This document shows, piece after piece, positions 15,265-21,860 of a DNA stretch of 40,106 nucleotides. Where the stretch lies: assembly GCA_904393835.1 (NCBI GenBank), contig CAJFNC010000016.1, forward strand, positions 1 through 40,106, written 5' to 3'. A program made the position numbers and the translations under genes. A model generated the notes under the pieces. The model did not search any database and was not told the DNA's origin. It was given only the letters and a program-made list of their open reading frames with translations. The stretch's first letter is position 1. Every line of letters starts with the position of its first letter. This stretch comes from an uncultured Ruminococcus sp. (GTDB lineage: Bacteria > Bacillota > Clostridia > Oscillospirales > Acutalibacteraceae).

Positions 15265-15507
15265 TTATTTGATATTGGGATTCAGCAGCTCCCAAACGGG
15301 AATTTTCAGCCTGTCAGCAAACCTCGTGAGTTCGTCAAGCGTGAACTTTCCAGGGTCTCTGCGCTTTCTGTTGTACTTGCTTTCAGACGCTCTTGCAATA
15401 ATCTGCTGATGTTTGTTGTCAATGTCCCGCTTATCGCACTCGTATTCAATCTTTGATATGACAAAGTGCTTGTACTTGTCCTTTGGACGTTCTATTTTTT
15501 TCGACAT
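15265..15507 (-). CDS. Small helix-turn-helix phage regulator
   Basis: 80 residues. The C-terminal FTLDELTRFADRLKIPVWELL is the second half of an XRE-type helix-turn-helix domain; the N-terminus is charged. Strong ribosome site AAAGGAGGTGACAAT. It lies next to a second XRE gene, so it may act as an early-gene regulator or anti-repressor. Confidence 0.6.
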   Translation of the reverse strand: MSKKIERPKDKYKHFVISKIEYECDKRDIDNKHQQIIARASESKYNRKRRDPGKFTLDELTRFADRLKIPVWELLNPNIK

Positions 15508-15521
15508 ATTGTCACCTCCTT

Positions 15522-15779
15522 TTAAGTCTGATTATCAGGTTCACCGAACAACATATTAAAGTCAATCTTTATATCGCCGCTTTCATTGAACAAATCAATC
15601 ATATCCAATATGCAGGAAAACGGCGGTTCGGTAACTCCTGTTTCCCATTTTGTGTATGTAGTACGGTTGACTCCGATTTTGTCGGCAACGTCTTTTTGGG
15701 TAATATTCGCACTTTTGCGTATTTGTTTAAGATTTCTCGCAAAATTACAAGGTCGTGTTTTTAAACTTCTTTTTGGCAT
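15522..15779 (-). CDS. XRE-family helix-turn-helix regulator
   Basis: About 85 residues; residues 15-70 form the canonical domain (LKQIRKSANITQKDVADKIG, then VNRTTYTKWETGVTEP). The ATG at 15779 is 8 bases after AGGAGG. It is the first leftward gene facing the rightward 63-residue gene, so it probably binds the inverted repeat in the space between them. Confidence 0.8.
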   Translation of the reverse strand: MPKRSLKTRPCNFARNLKQIRKSANITQKDVADKIGVNRTTYTKWETGVTEPPFSCILDMIDLFNESGDIKIDFNMLFGEPDNQT

Positions 15780-15857
15780 TTTCCTCACCTCCTGTTAGGT
15801 AGGCTTGTTAGATTTAAACTTTAAGCGTTTATTTTATTTAACCATAATTCAAATAAA

Positions 15858-15897
15858 ATATTGAAATATTGACATTAATGTGATAAAATTTCAATAT
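15858..15897. promoter_or_regulatory. Inverted repeat, probable regulator operator
   Basis: ATATTGAAAT (15858-15867) and its perfect reverse complement ATTTCAATAT (15888-15897) lie between the divergent XRE gene and the 63-residue gene. The spacing of two to three helical turns suits a dimeric or looping repressor. No canonical promoter with 17-base spacing could be placed with confidence. Confidence 0.5.
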
Positions 15898-15923
15898 AAA
15901 CATTTGAAGTGAGGTGAAATAAA

Positions 15924-16115
15924 ATGAATCAAGATATTAATTTACATTGTTTTCCAAAAAGACGCGATGAAGCTTTAGCTATGTTATATTTGCAAAATCA
16001 AGACTTATCTGACAAAACTCCATCTGACATTCATACAATGTATTGGCAAGCACTGTATGAAATTAGAAACGACTACGAGGATAAACAAGAACAAGGGTTC
16101 TTTAATGAACTTTGA
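15924..16115 (+). CDS. Small conserved phage/clostridial protein, 63 residues
   Basis: MNQDINLHCFPKRRDEALAM and a Tyr/Trp-rich remainder (IHTMYWQALYEIRND). I recall similar small proteins in clostridial genomes but know no function. GAGGTG lies before the ATG. It points opposite to its neighbours inside the leftward regulator cluster and its end overlaps the next gene by 14 bases, tail to tail. Confidence 0.65.
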   Translation: MNQDINLHCFPKRRDEALAMLYLQNQDLSDKTPSDIHTMYWQALYEIRNDYEDKQEQGFFNEL

Positions 16116-16242
16116 GAATTACCTTTGCAATTTCTGCCATTGAATGTGACAACTCAGGCAGTTCGGTAACGCAAGCTTTTTTTGAAATCTCTGCCAGTAG
16201 TTTTAACTGCTCGCAGAGTATTTTTTTTGCAGTTTTTTTCAT
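16102..16242 (-). CDS. Small phage protein, 46 residues
   Basis: Starts MKKTAKKILCEQLKLLAEIS, stop TAA at 16104-16102. A very strong ribosome site (GGGAGGTGAGAGAA) precedes the ATG. Predicted as two helices. It converges on the 63-residue gene with a 14-base overlap, so the two transcripts are antisense at their ends. Confidence 0.6.
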   Translation of the reverse strand: MKKTAKKILCEQLKLLAEISKKACVTELPELSHSMAEIAKVILKVH

Positions 16243-16259
16243 TTCTCTCACCTCCCTTT

Positions 16260-16463
16260 TTAGGCTGATTTATTATCGTCGGTATCAAACAGATATTCAA
16301 AACTTGAGCTGAATATCTTACACAATGCAGCACATTCTCTTACAGTAAAGCAACCCGTTCTCTTTTTGCTTTCATACGTTGTTCGTGAAATACCAATTTC
16401 ATCCGCAACTTGCTGATTTGTCATATGGCGTCTCGCTTGCTCCGCTTGAAGATTATTAAACAT
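16260..16463 (-). CDS. Cro-like XRE regulator
   Basis: 67 residues with the helix-turn-helix MTNQQVADEIGISRTTYESK. It is divergent from the CI-like gene, transcribed from a near-consensus leftward promoter. This is the classical place of Cro, the switch towards lytic growth. Confidence 0.8.
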   Translation of the reverse strand: MFNNLQAEQARRHMTNQQVADEIGISRTTYESKKRTGCFTVRECAALCKIFSSSFEYLFDTDDNKSA

Positions 16464-16485
16464 TCAATCACCCCCTACCAATATT

Positions 16486-16568
16486 AGCATTTTGCTGATT
16501 GCATATTTATAATATCACCGTTTCGGTAATTTGTCAACAGGTTTTTAAATAAAAATTAGCAAAATGAT
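16486..16568. promoter_or_regulatory. Immunity-region operators
   Basis: AGCATTTTGCT (perfect palindromic arms, 16486-16496) lies just downstream of the leftward start site, and the related AGCAAAATGAT (16558-16568) lies between the two promoters, near the rightward -35. Together with the ACCG/CGGT repeat they are the best candidates for CI and Cro sites. Confidence 0.55.
16509..16537 (-). promoter_or_regulatory. Leftward early promoter (cro-like)
   Basis: On the minus strand: TTGACA (16537-16532), 17-base spacer, TATTAT (16514-16509). The spacer contains ACCGAAACGGT, an inverted repeat (ACCG/CGGT) well placed for repressor binding. Confidence 0.85.
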
Positions 16569-16579
16569 AAATTTTTTTA

Positions 16580-16608
16580 TTGACAAATTATATTTTTAAG
16601 TATATGAT
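16580..16608 (+). promoter_or_regulatory. Rightward promoter of the CI-like repressor gene
   Basis: TTGACA (16580-16585), 17-base spacer, TATGAT (16603-16608), about 30 bases before the repressor's start codon. Confidence 0.8.
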
Positions 16609-16639
16609 AAAAGCAAGAAAGAAAAATGAAGGTGACTTT

Positions 16640-17341
16640 ATGACATTTGGTGAACGTCTCATATTAGCCCGTGAGAATAAGGGCTACAAACAAAAACAAT
16701 TCGCTGAAATGCTTAACATTACCCCTACTCGTCTAAACTATTGGGAGAAAAATAAAAGAGAACCCGATGTTTTAATGATTAAAAAAATATCTTCTTTACT
16801 TGATGTATCAAGTGACTGGTTAATCGGTAATGAAAATAATAATATTACATTTAGCAAATCAGAAATTGATACAATAAAAAAATACCGCACTCTTGATGAG
16901 TACGGTAAAAAGGCTATTGATAATTTGTTAGATACTGAATATGAGCGTTGTCAAAACGAAAATAAGTTAAAAGTTTTGCAATTGCCGATGTCAGAGCTTA
17001 AAGCCTCTGCCGGTACGGGCAATTGGCTTGAAGATAATACATATAATACGGTCGAGGTTGCAGACACCCCCTCGGCACGTAAAGCAGATTTGATTATTGA
17101 GGTCAGCGGCGACAGTATGGAGCCTACATACAGCGACGGCGATAATGTGCTTGTCAGATTACAGCCGAGCGTTGACATCGGCGAAATCGGTATTTTTATC
17201 AAAGACAACGAGGGCTATATCAAAGAACTGGGGAAAAATCGTCTTATTTCCCATAACAAAGACTATCCCGATATATTATTAAACGAATTTAATGATGTTC
17301 GATGTGTAGGAAAGGTTATCGGCTTAGCTGAAATGGTATAA
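16640..17341 (+). CDS. CI/LexA-like phage repressor with S24 peptidase domain
   Basis: 233 residues. Residues 1-62 are an XRE domain (ERLILARENKGYKQKQFAEML). Residues 115-230 are a LexA-type self-cleaving domain: cleavage site A124-G125 (KASAGTGNW), catalytic Ser159 (SGDSMEP) and Lys195 (GYIKEL). Predicted to keep the prophage silent and to be inactivated by RecA-stimulated self-cleavage after DNA damage. The ATG at 16640 is used because AAGGTGA precedes it and upstream in-frame codons fall inside the promoter. Confidence 0.93.
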   Translation: MTFGERLILARENKGYKQKQFAEMLNITPTRLNYWEKNKREPDVLMIKKISSLLDVSSDWLIGNENNNITFSKSEIDTIKKYRTLDEYGKKAIDNLLDTEYERCQNENKLKVLQLPMSELKASAGTGNWLEDNTYNTVEVADTPSARKADLIIEVSGDSMEPTYSDGDNVLVRLQPSVDIGEIGIFIKDNEGYIKELGKNRLISHNKDYPDILLNEFNDVRCVGKVIGLAEMV

Positions 17342-17400
17342 ACCCGCCTGCTGAATAATCAACAGACGTGTATATAATATTTTACATAAGGAGTATAATT

Positions 17401-17778
17401 ATGATTGATTTTAACAACGGAAGTTATCTTAAACTGAAAATGGTTAACGTTAATGACGGCTTGAATATGGTCGGACCTTTGCTTATTGAAAACGAAGGCG
17501 TTGTTGCCTCGTATAAATCTATACGTGATATGGTTATTTTCACAAATAAACGTATTATTGCCGTGAATGTTCAGGGTGTTACCGGCAAGAAAAAAGACTT
17601 TACGTCATTGCCTTATTCAAAAATCAGCGCTTATTCAGTAGAAACAGCGGGACATTTTGACCTTGACAGTGAACTTGAGCTATGGTTCAGCGGCTTAGGC
17701 AAAGTAAAATTTGAATTTTCCGGTAATTCTAATATTGTTGAGATAGGCAAAATAATAAGTTCGTATGCTTTGAGATAA
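17401..17778 (+). CDS. Bacterial PH-domain protein
   Basis: 125 residues. The pattern EGVVASYKSIRDMVIFTNKR followed by IIAVNVQG and KKKDFTSLPYSKISAYSVET matches small bacterial pleckstrin-homology-like proteins. Soluble, no membrane segment. AAGGAG lies before the ATG. It is the first cargo gene behind the repressor and is expected to be expressed in the lysogen. Function unknown. Confidence 0.75.
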   Translation: MIDFNNGSYLKLKMVNVNDGLNMVGPLLIENEGVVASYKSIRDMVIFTNKRIIAVNVQGVTGKKKDFTSLPYSKISAYSVETAGHFDLDSELELWFSGLGKVKFEFSGNSNIVEIGKIISSYALR

Positions 17779-17836
17779 AATAAAAAATGCCGCCCGCTTT
17801 CCACAGTATTCGAATAAAAAATGAGGTACATAACAA

Positions 17837-18145
17837 ATGAATATAAACGAATTACGTATACTATGTACAGATGAAACAATTCAAATGACTGAACATGTTT
17901 TGAAGCGTTGCAGGGAGCGTAATATTACACTTAGTGAAATTAAACGATGTATTTTTCACGGGGAAATCATAGAAGAATATCCTAATGATTATCCTTTTCC
18001 GTCAGCACTTATACTTGAATGTTCTATCGGGAAACCAATACATGTTGTTGCCGGATTAAGTGACAAATATTTATGGATCATCACAGCTTACTACCCTGAT
18101 TCAGACAAATGGGAAAATGATTTTAAGACACGAAAGGAGAAGTAA
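17837..18145 (+). CDS. DUF4258 protein, putative toxin
   Basis: 102 residues. TEHVLKRCRERNITLSEIKRCI and the later IHVVAGLSDKYLWIITAYYPDS fit the DUF4258 fold, which is related to RelE/MqsR-type toxins. The next gene encodes a YgiT-type zinc finger, the usual partner, 2 bases downstream. A type II toxin-antitoxin pair is the natural reading, but toxicity cannot be judged from sequence. Confidence 0.8.
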   Translation: MNINELRILCTDETIQMTEHVLKRCRERNITLSEIKRCIFHGEIIEEYPNDYPFPSALILECSIGKPIHVVAGLSDKYLWIITAYYPDSDKWENDFKTRKEK

Positions 18146-18147
18146 CT

Positions 18148-18378
18148 ATGACTTGTTTTTATTGTAAAGGTGATATGATTGAAAGCACTACAACTTACAT
18201 GGAAGATTTAGGTGACTGCATTGTTATCATAAAAAATGTTCCGTGTAATAAATGTAAACAATGCGGAGAAATTTCGTACAGCGGCACAGTCGTAAGGCAA
18301 ATTGAAAAAATAATTGATAATCTGAAAAATACCCTTACTGAAGTTGCTATTGTGAATTATAACACCAATGTAGCATAA
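18148..18378 (+). CDS. YgiT-type zinc-finger protein, putative antitoxin
   Basis: 76 residues with CFYC at the N-terminus and CNKCKQCG in the middle, the MqsA/YgiT zinc-binding pattern. The usual C-terminal DNA-binding domain of MqsA is missing; only a helix (VVRQIEKIIDNLKNTL) follows. Ribosome site AAAGGAGAAGTAACT overlaps the end of the upstream gene, so the pair is coupled. Confidence 0.8.
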   Translation: MTCFYCKGDMIESTTTYMEDLGDCIVIIKNVPCNKCKQCGEISYSGTVVRQIEKIIDNLKNTLTEVAIVNYNTNVA

Positions 18379-18414
18379 AAAAACCGCCGCCCGCATGTGC
18401 CCGGTGCGGACGGC
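18377..18414 (-). terminator. Strong leftward terminator
   Basis: Read leftwards, a 10-bp stem (18414-18405 with 18395-18386, one G-U pair) is followed by GG and a run of seven T's. Rightwards it has a mismatch and no T-run. It faces transcripts coming from the integrase/host side. Confidence 0.75.
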
Positions 18415-18544
18415 TCAAAAGAAGTGTACGGTAAAATTTCTTTTACCAAATTTAATTATATAATTTTTGTGATATTTTGTCAATTCTTTATTAATGATTT
18501 GGAATTTATTGGTTGCAAATAAGGAAAGGTCTTAAAGCGAAAAT

Positions 18545-19105
18545 ATGAACAACTATATTTTAATAGCCGGTGTAAACGGCACGGGAAAATCGAGCTTAAG
18601 GGGCGTACTCGAGGGACAGGGTGTTCTGCTCGGTCATATAATAGACGCCGATGTAATCGCAAAGCAAAACAACTACGACAACATAAAGGCAGGTAAAAAG
18701 GCAATAGCCGAGATTAACTACTGCCTTGAAAATAATTTGTCTTTTACTCAGGAAACCACTCTCGCAGGACATAGGGTTGAAAAAACAATCAGACAGGCTC
18801 GCAGGCAAGGATACTATGTCACTATGTTTTATGTGGGGCTGAGCTCTAAAGAAGAAAGCCTAAACCGCATTGCTAACCGTGTAAAAAAGGGCGGTCACGA
18901 CATACCCAAAAACGACGTTATCAGGCGTTTTGACAACCGCATAAACTCACTTAAAAAAATTGTTCCGCTTTGCGATGAGGTAATTTTCTATGACAACGAA
19001 AACGGTTTTGTTAAAGTTGCGGAAATAATTAACAATAAATTCAGCTATACAAACGTTTACCGACCGCAATGGATCGAAGATTTCAAGAGAGAATTAGCGC
19101 TTTAA
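18545..19105 (+). CDS. Zeta-toxin-like P-loop kinase
   Basis: 186 residues. P-loop GVNGTGKSS near residues 9-17, IDADVIA in the next strand, then FTQETTLAGH and an arginine-rich RQARRQGYYVTMFYVGL, as in zeta-toxin/predicted ABC-type ATPase proteins. True zeta toxins phosphorylate UDP-N-acetyl sugars and need an epsilon antitoxin; none is visible next to this gene, so it may be an unpaired zeta-like kinase. It ends the lysogenic cargo strip. AAGGAAAGG lies 13 or so bases before the ATG, a rather long gap. Confidence 0.8.
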   Translation: MNNYILIAGVNGTGKSSLRGVLEGQGVLLGHIIDADVIAKQNNYDNIKAGKKAIAEINYCLENNLSFTQETTLAGHRVEKTIRQARRQGYYVTMFYVGLSSKEESLNRIANRVKKGGHDIPKNDVIRRFDNRINSLKKIVPLCDEVIFYDNENGFVKVAEIINNKFSYTNVYRPQWIEDFKRELAL

Positions 19106-19164
19106 AACAATAAAATCCGCCCTGCCCTGCGCCAACAGGATAGAGCGGAAACCATTACACACAG

Positions 19165-19180
19165 GGTGCAACGGTGCAAC
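19165..19180 (+). repeat. Tandem GGTGCAAC repeats, likely integrase arm sites
   Basis: GGTGCAAC is repeated twice without a gap upstream of the integrase. Related GTGCAAC/ATGCAAC copies occur at 20282-20288 and 20294-20300 in the end of the integrase gene, and an inverted TTGCACC at 19243-19249. The distribution around int suits arm-type binding sites. Confidence 0.5.
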
Positions 19181-19204
19181 ATAACGCAATTAAATTGTAC
19201 CATA

Positions 19205-19244
19205 CCCTTGTGATTTTTGCAAGCGCAAAGCACAAGGGATTTTT
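19205..19244 (+). terminator. Terminator after the cargo strip
   Basis: CCCTTGTG (19205-19212) pairs with CACAAGGG (19231-19238), with inner TTTGC/GCAAA, loop AAGC. ATTTTT follows. It separates the zeta-like gene from int. Confidence 0.65.
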
Positions 19245-19274
19245 GCACCCTTTTTTAAGAAAGGGGCTTTAATT

Positions 19275-20327
19275 ATGGCAAAAGCGAAAAAACTAAAAAG
19301 CGGTAACTGGCGTGTGCTTGTTTATGAATTTACCGACGAAAACAAAAAGCGGCACTACAAGTCTATAACCGCCCCGACAAAAAAAGAAGCCGAGTATATG
19401 GCGGCGGAATATGCTCTAAACCGCAAGAAAAATTCAAGCTATGAGGATTTAACTTTAAAAGAAGCATATGACAGATACATAAGCAGTAAATCGGCTGTAT
19501 TGTCACCGTCAACCATTGCCGGGTATGAGCGCTCAAAGAAAAACCACTTTCAAAAACTTATGCCGATGAAGTTGTCAAAGATTGATTCCAAGCTAATACA
19601 AATTGCGGTAAATGAAATGGCGGCAAAATACTCACCGAAAACTGTACGAAATGCTCACGGTTTGTTACACTCCGTTATAAAAACATACACATCAAATTTT
19701 GAGTTTAATACCACCTTGCCTCAAAAAATAAAGCCGACATACACAATACCGACAACAGAAGATATTAATAAGCTGTTAGAGGTTGCTGACAATAAAATCA
19801 GAGTGCCTATTCTGCTGGCAAGTCAAGGCGGATTGCGCCGCTCCGAAATTTGCGCATTAACGCCTGATGATTTTACAGATTTAGGTGTTAATGTAAACAA
19901 AGCAGTTGTCTATGATGATAAAAATAACATAATTACAAAAACTACTAAAACGGTAGCAGGTACACGTTTTGTGCCGCTGCCGCCCGAAGTGATTAAAGAA
20001 TGTAAAGAATGGCAATACTTTGGTTGCTCTCCTGCTACTTTAAGTAACAGCTTCTATCAGACGATAAAAAAAGCCGATATACCAAAATTCTCATTTCATA
20101 AATTACGGCATTACTTTGCGTCAGAATTACACGCACAAGGTATTCCTGACAAGTATATCGCCGAGATTGGCGGTTGGGAAACAGTTGAGGTACTTCAACA
20201 GATATATCAGCACACCTTAAAAGACAAGCAAGAGGAAATACGTAAAAAGGTAGTCAATATTTTTAGCAGCAATTTTACGAAGTGCAACACAAAATGCAAC
20301 ACGCACGGCAATAAAGATAGTGTTTAA
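19275..20327 (+). CDS. int: Tyrosine-recombinase phage integrase
   Basis: 350 residues. N-terminal arm-binding domain (KSGNWRVLVYEFTDENKKRH), a SAM-like core-binding domain (about 60-150), and a catalytic domain with Arg188 (GGLRRSEI), Lys222/225, His275-x-x-Arg278 (HKLRHY), Trp301 in the usual His/Trp position, and nucleophile Tyr311. All catalytic residues are present, so the prophage may still be mobile. The gene ends 7 bases before the end of a convergent host gene, typical of an int gene at the attachment site. Confidence 0.96.
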   Translation: MAKAKKLKSGNWRVLVYEFTDENKKRHYKSITAPTKKEAEYMAAEYALNRKKNSSYEDLTLKEAYDRYISSKSAVLSPSTIAGYERSKKNHFQKLMPMKLSKIDSKLIQIAVNEMAAKYSPKTVRNAHGLLHSVIKTYTSNFEFNTTLPQKIKPTYTIPTTEDINKLLEVADNKIRVPILLASQGGLRRSEICALTPDDFTDLGVNVNKAVVYDDKNNIITKTTKTVAGTRFVPLPPEVIKECKEWQYFGCSPATLSNSFYQTIKKADIPKFSFHKLRHYFASELHAQGIPDKYIAEIGGWETVEVLQQIYQHTLKDKQEEIRKKVVNIFSSNFTKCNTKCNTHGNKDSV

Positions 20328-20380
20328 GCCAATTCTAAACTCTATCAAGCGGGATACGTACCCCGTCCAAAACGGTCAGA
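20328..20380. other. Probable prophage/host junction (attR or attL side)
   Basis: Phage-like sequence ends at int; the next gene is an apparently C-terminally shortened flavin reductase whose last residues (DGVRIPLDRV) do not look like the family. The crossover is inferred to be in this stretch. The core repeat cannot be identified because the other end of the prophage is outside the window. Confidence 0.45.
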
Positions 20381-20763
20381 TCTTCTTCCTCACAACAAGC
20401 AATCAAGGCACATTCCTTTCCGGCAATATCCTTGCCTCCTACTACCAACGAATACATTTTATCGATAACTCCCTTAATCTGTGCAGGGATAGAATACCAA
20501 TACACCGGTGTAGTAAAAACAATAGTATCCGCCTCCAAAACAGCAGGCGCAATCTGATTAAAATCATCGTCAAAAGAGCAAGCCTTACCTGTTTTATAAC
20601 AGGTTTCACAGGCGTGACAACCGACTACATTCATCATGGCGGCGTCAAATCTTATTACAGTATGTCCTTTTTTCTCGGCAGCTCTAATAAAAGCGTCGGT
20701 CATTGCAAAGCTGTTTCCGTCCTTACGAGGGCTGCCGGTAATTACAACAACTTTTTTACTCAT
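20335..20763 (-). CDS. NADPH-dependent FMN reductase-like protein, C-terminally shortened
   Basis: 142 residues with the flavodoxin-fold N-terminus VVVITGSPRKDGNS (FMN phosphate loop) and a Cys pair CHACETC, as in iron-sulfur flavoprotein-like reductases. TTPVYWYSIPAQIKGVIDKMY is the flavin-contact loop. Related proteins usually have about 180 residues, so roughly 40 are missing. The end coincides with the integrase gene, so the prophage probably entered the 3' part of this gene. The remaining protein may be non-functional. It is divergent from an HxlR regulator, a common arrangement for such reductases. Confidence 0.75.
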   Translation of the reverse strand: MSKKVVVITGSPRKDGNSFAMTDAFIRAAEKKGHTVIRFDAAMMNVVGCHACETCYKTGKACSFDDDFNQIAPAVLEADTIVFTTPVYWYSIPAQIKGVIDKMYSLVVGGKDIAGKECALIACCEEEDLTVLDGVRIPLDRV

Positions 20764-20897
20764 AAAAAACTCCTCCTTTTAAAATAAGTGTTTTTAAACA
20801 TTGCCGCTGTTTTAATATAAAAAGTCATACGATACAGTATTAAGAATGATAATATTCTTTTACACACCGCCGACTTTAAATGCCAATTTAACCAGTT

Positions 20898-20926
20898 TTG
20901 ACTTTTACGACTTCTTATATTATAAT
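20898..20926 (+). promoter_or_regulatory. Promoter of the HxlR-family gene
   Basis: TTGACT (20898-20903), 17-base spacer, TATAAT (20921-20926). Downstream, AAGTACGCAC and GTGCGATACTT (20951-20977) form an imperfect inverted repeat that could be the HxlR operator. Confidence 0.7.
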
Positions 20927-21015
20927 TGTAACAAGAATAAAACAAAAAACAAGTACGCACATTAAAGTGCGATACTTACAAAGACGTTCAATACTTACCC
21001 AAAGGAGAGTGTAAA

Positions 21016-21348
21016 ATGGGAACACGCTGCATTGCAAATGAAAGTCTCGAAACAACGGGATTCAGTTACACGCTTTCGTTGATTAACGGAAAATATAAAA
21101 TGACGATTCTTTATACCCTGATGGAATTCGGTGTAGTCAGGTTTAATGAAATGAAAAAATATATAGGGGGAATTTCCTATAAAACGCTTAGTTCTACACT
21201 AAAAGAATTAGAGGCTGATCAGCTTGTTCATCGTGAGGAATATCCTCAGATTCCGCCGAAAGTTGAGTACAGCCTAACGGAAAGAGGTAAATCACTTATT
21301 CCTATTTTAGACGGTATGTGTGAATGGGGAGACAAAAACAGGCTTTAA
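21016..21348 (+). CDS. HxlR-family transcriptional regulator
   Basis: 110 residues, a winged helix of the HxlR type: LSLINGKYKMTILYTLMEFG, FNEMKKYIGGISYKTLSSTLKELE, YSLTERGKSLIPILDGMCEWG. Such proteins sense redox or aldehyde stress and often control a divergent reductase, here the shortened flavin reductase. AAAGGAG lies 9 bases or so before the ATG. Confidence 0.9.
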   Translation: MGTRCIANESLETTGFSYTLSLINGKYKMTILYTLMEFGVVRFNEMKKYIGGISYKTLSSTLKELEADQLVHREEYPQIPPKVEYSLTERGKSLIPILDGMCEWGDKNRL

Positions 21349-21397
21349 AAAATATATAATCTACGCAATTTGTGGGGTTTATCATGCCTGACGCGGA

Positions 21398-21826
21398 TTA
21401 TATAAATCCTCGTTTGTTTGCCTCTTTCATCAACTCGGGCTGAATTTCGGGGTAAGTCCAATCATTTGGAAGCTGGGATGTAATTATTATTTTTTCGATT
21501 TCACTATGTAATTCTTCTTCAAACTTATGAATATCAGCAAAATATAACATTCCGAATGTCTCTTTACCATTAAAATTATTCTGCGCAGTGACCGAATATA
21601 CACATATCGGAGTAATTTCAAAATCAACTGCTCCCGTTTCCTCATACAGTTCTCTCTTGGCTGTATCTGCAATTGTTTCCCCCTGTTCTCTGTGTCCTCC
21701 GGGAATCTCTAATGTATTTCGTTCTCTGTGTTTGCAGAAAACATATTTTCCATCTGTTTTTGCAATTATCACTGCAAATTTTAACAATTCATCATTAATA
21801 TCATTATAAAATTTCACTACTGTCAC
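21398..21826 (-). CDS. Nudix hydrolase
   Basis: 142 residues. Full Nudix box: G44-x5-E50-x7-R58-E59-L-Y-E62-E63-T-G65. It hydrolyses a nucleoside diphosphate linked to another group; the substrate is not predictable. It stands alone; only a short AT-rich inverted repeat (21353-21361 with 21396-21404) separates it from the convergent HxlR gene. Confidence 0.9.
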   Translation of the reverse strand: MTVVKFYNDINDELLKFAVIIAKTDGKYVFCKHRERNTLEIPGGHREQGETIADTAKRELYEETGAVDFEITPICVYSVTAQNNFNGKETFGMLYFADIHKFEEELHSEIEKIIITSQLPNDWTYPEIQPELMKEANKRGFI

Positions 21827-21860
21827 TATACAACTTCTCCTTTTATCAATATAAATTTGC

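Noticed and set aside
19116..19149. Hairpin TCCGC...GCGGA after the zeta-like gene
   Set aside because: The stem is interrupted and has no T-run rightwards; leftward activity is possible but weak. The clearer terminator at 19205-19244 was kept.
20760..20960. 66-codon leftward frame upstream of the flavin reductase
   Set aside because: Covers the divergent promoter region, no ribosome site, composition not protein-like.
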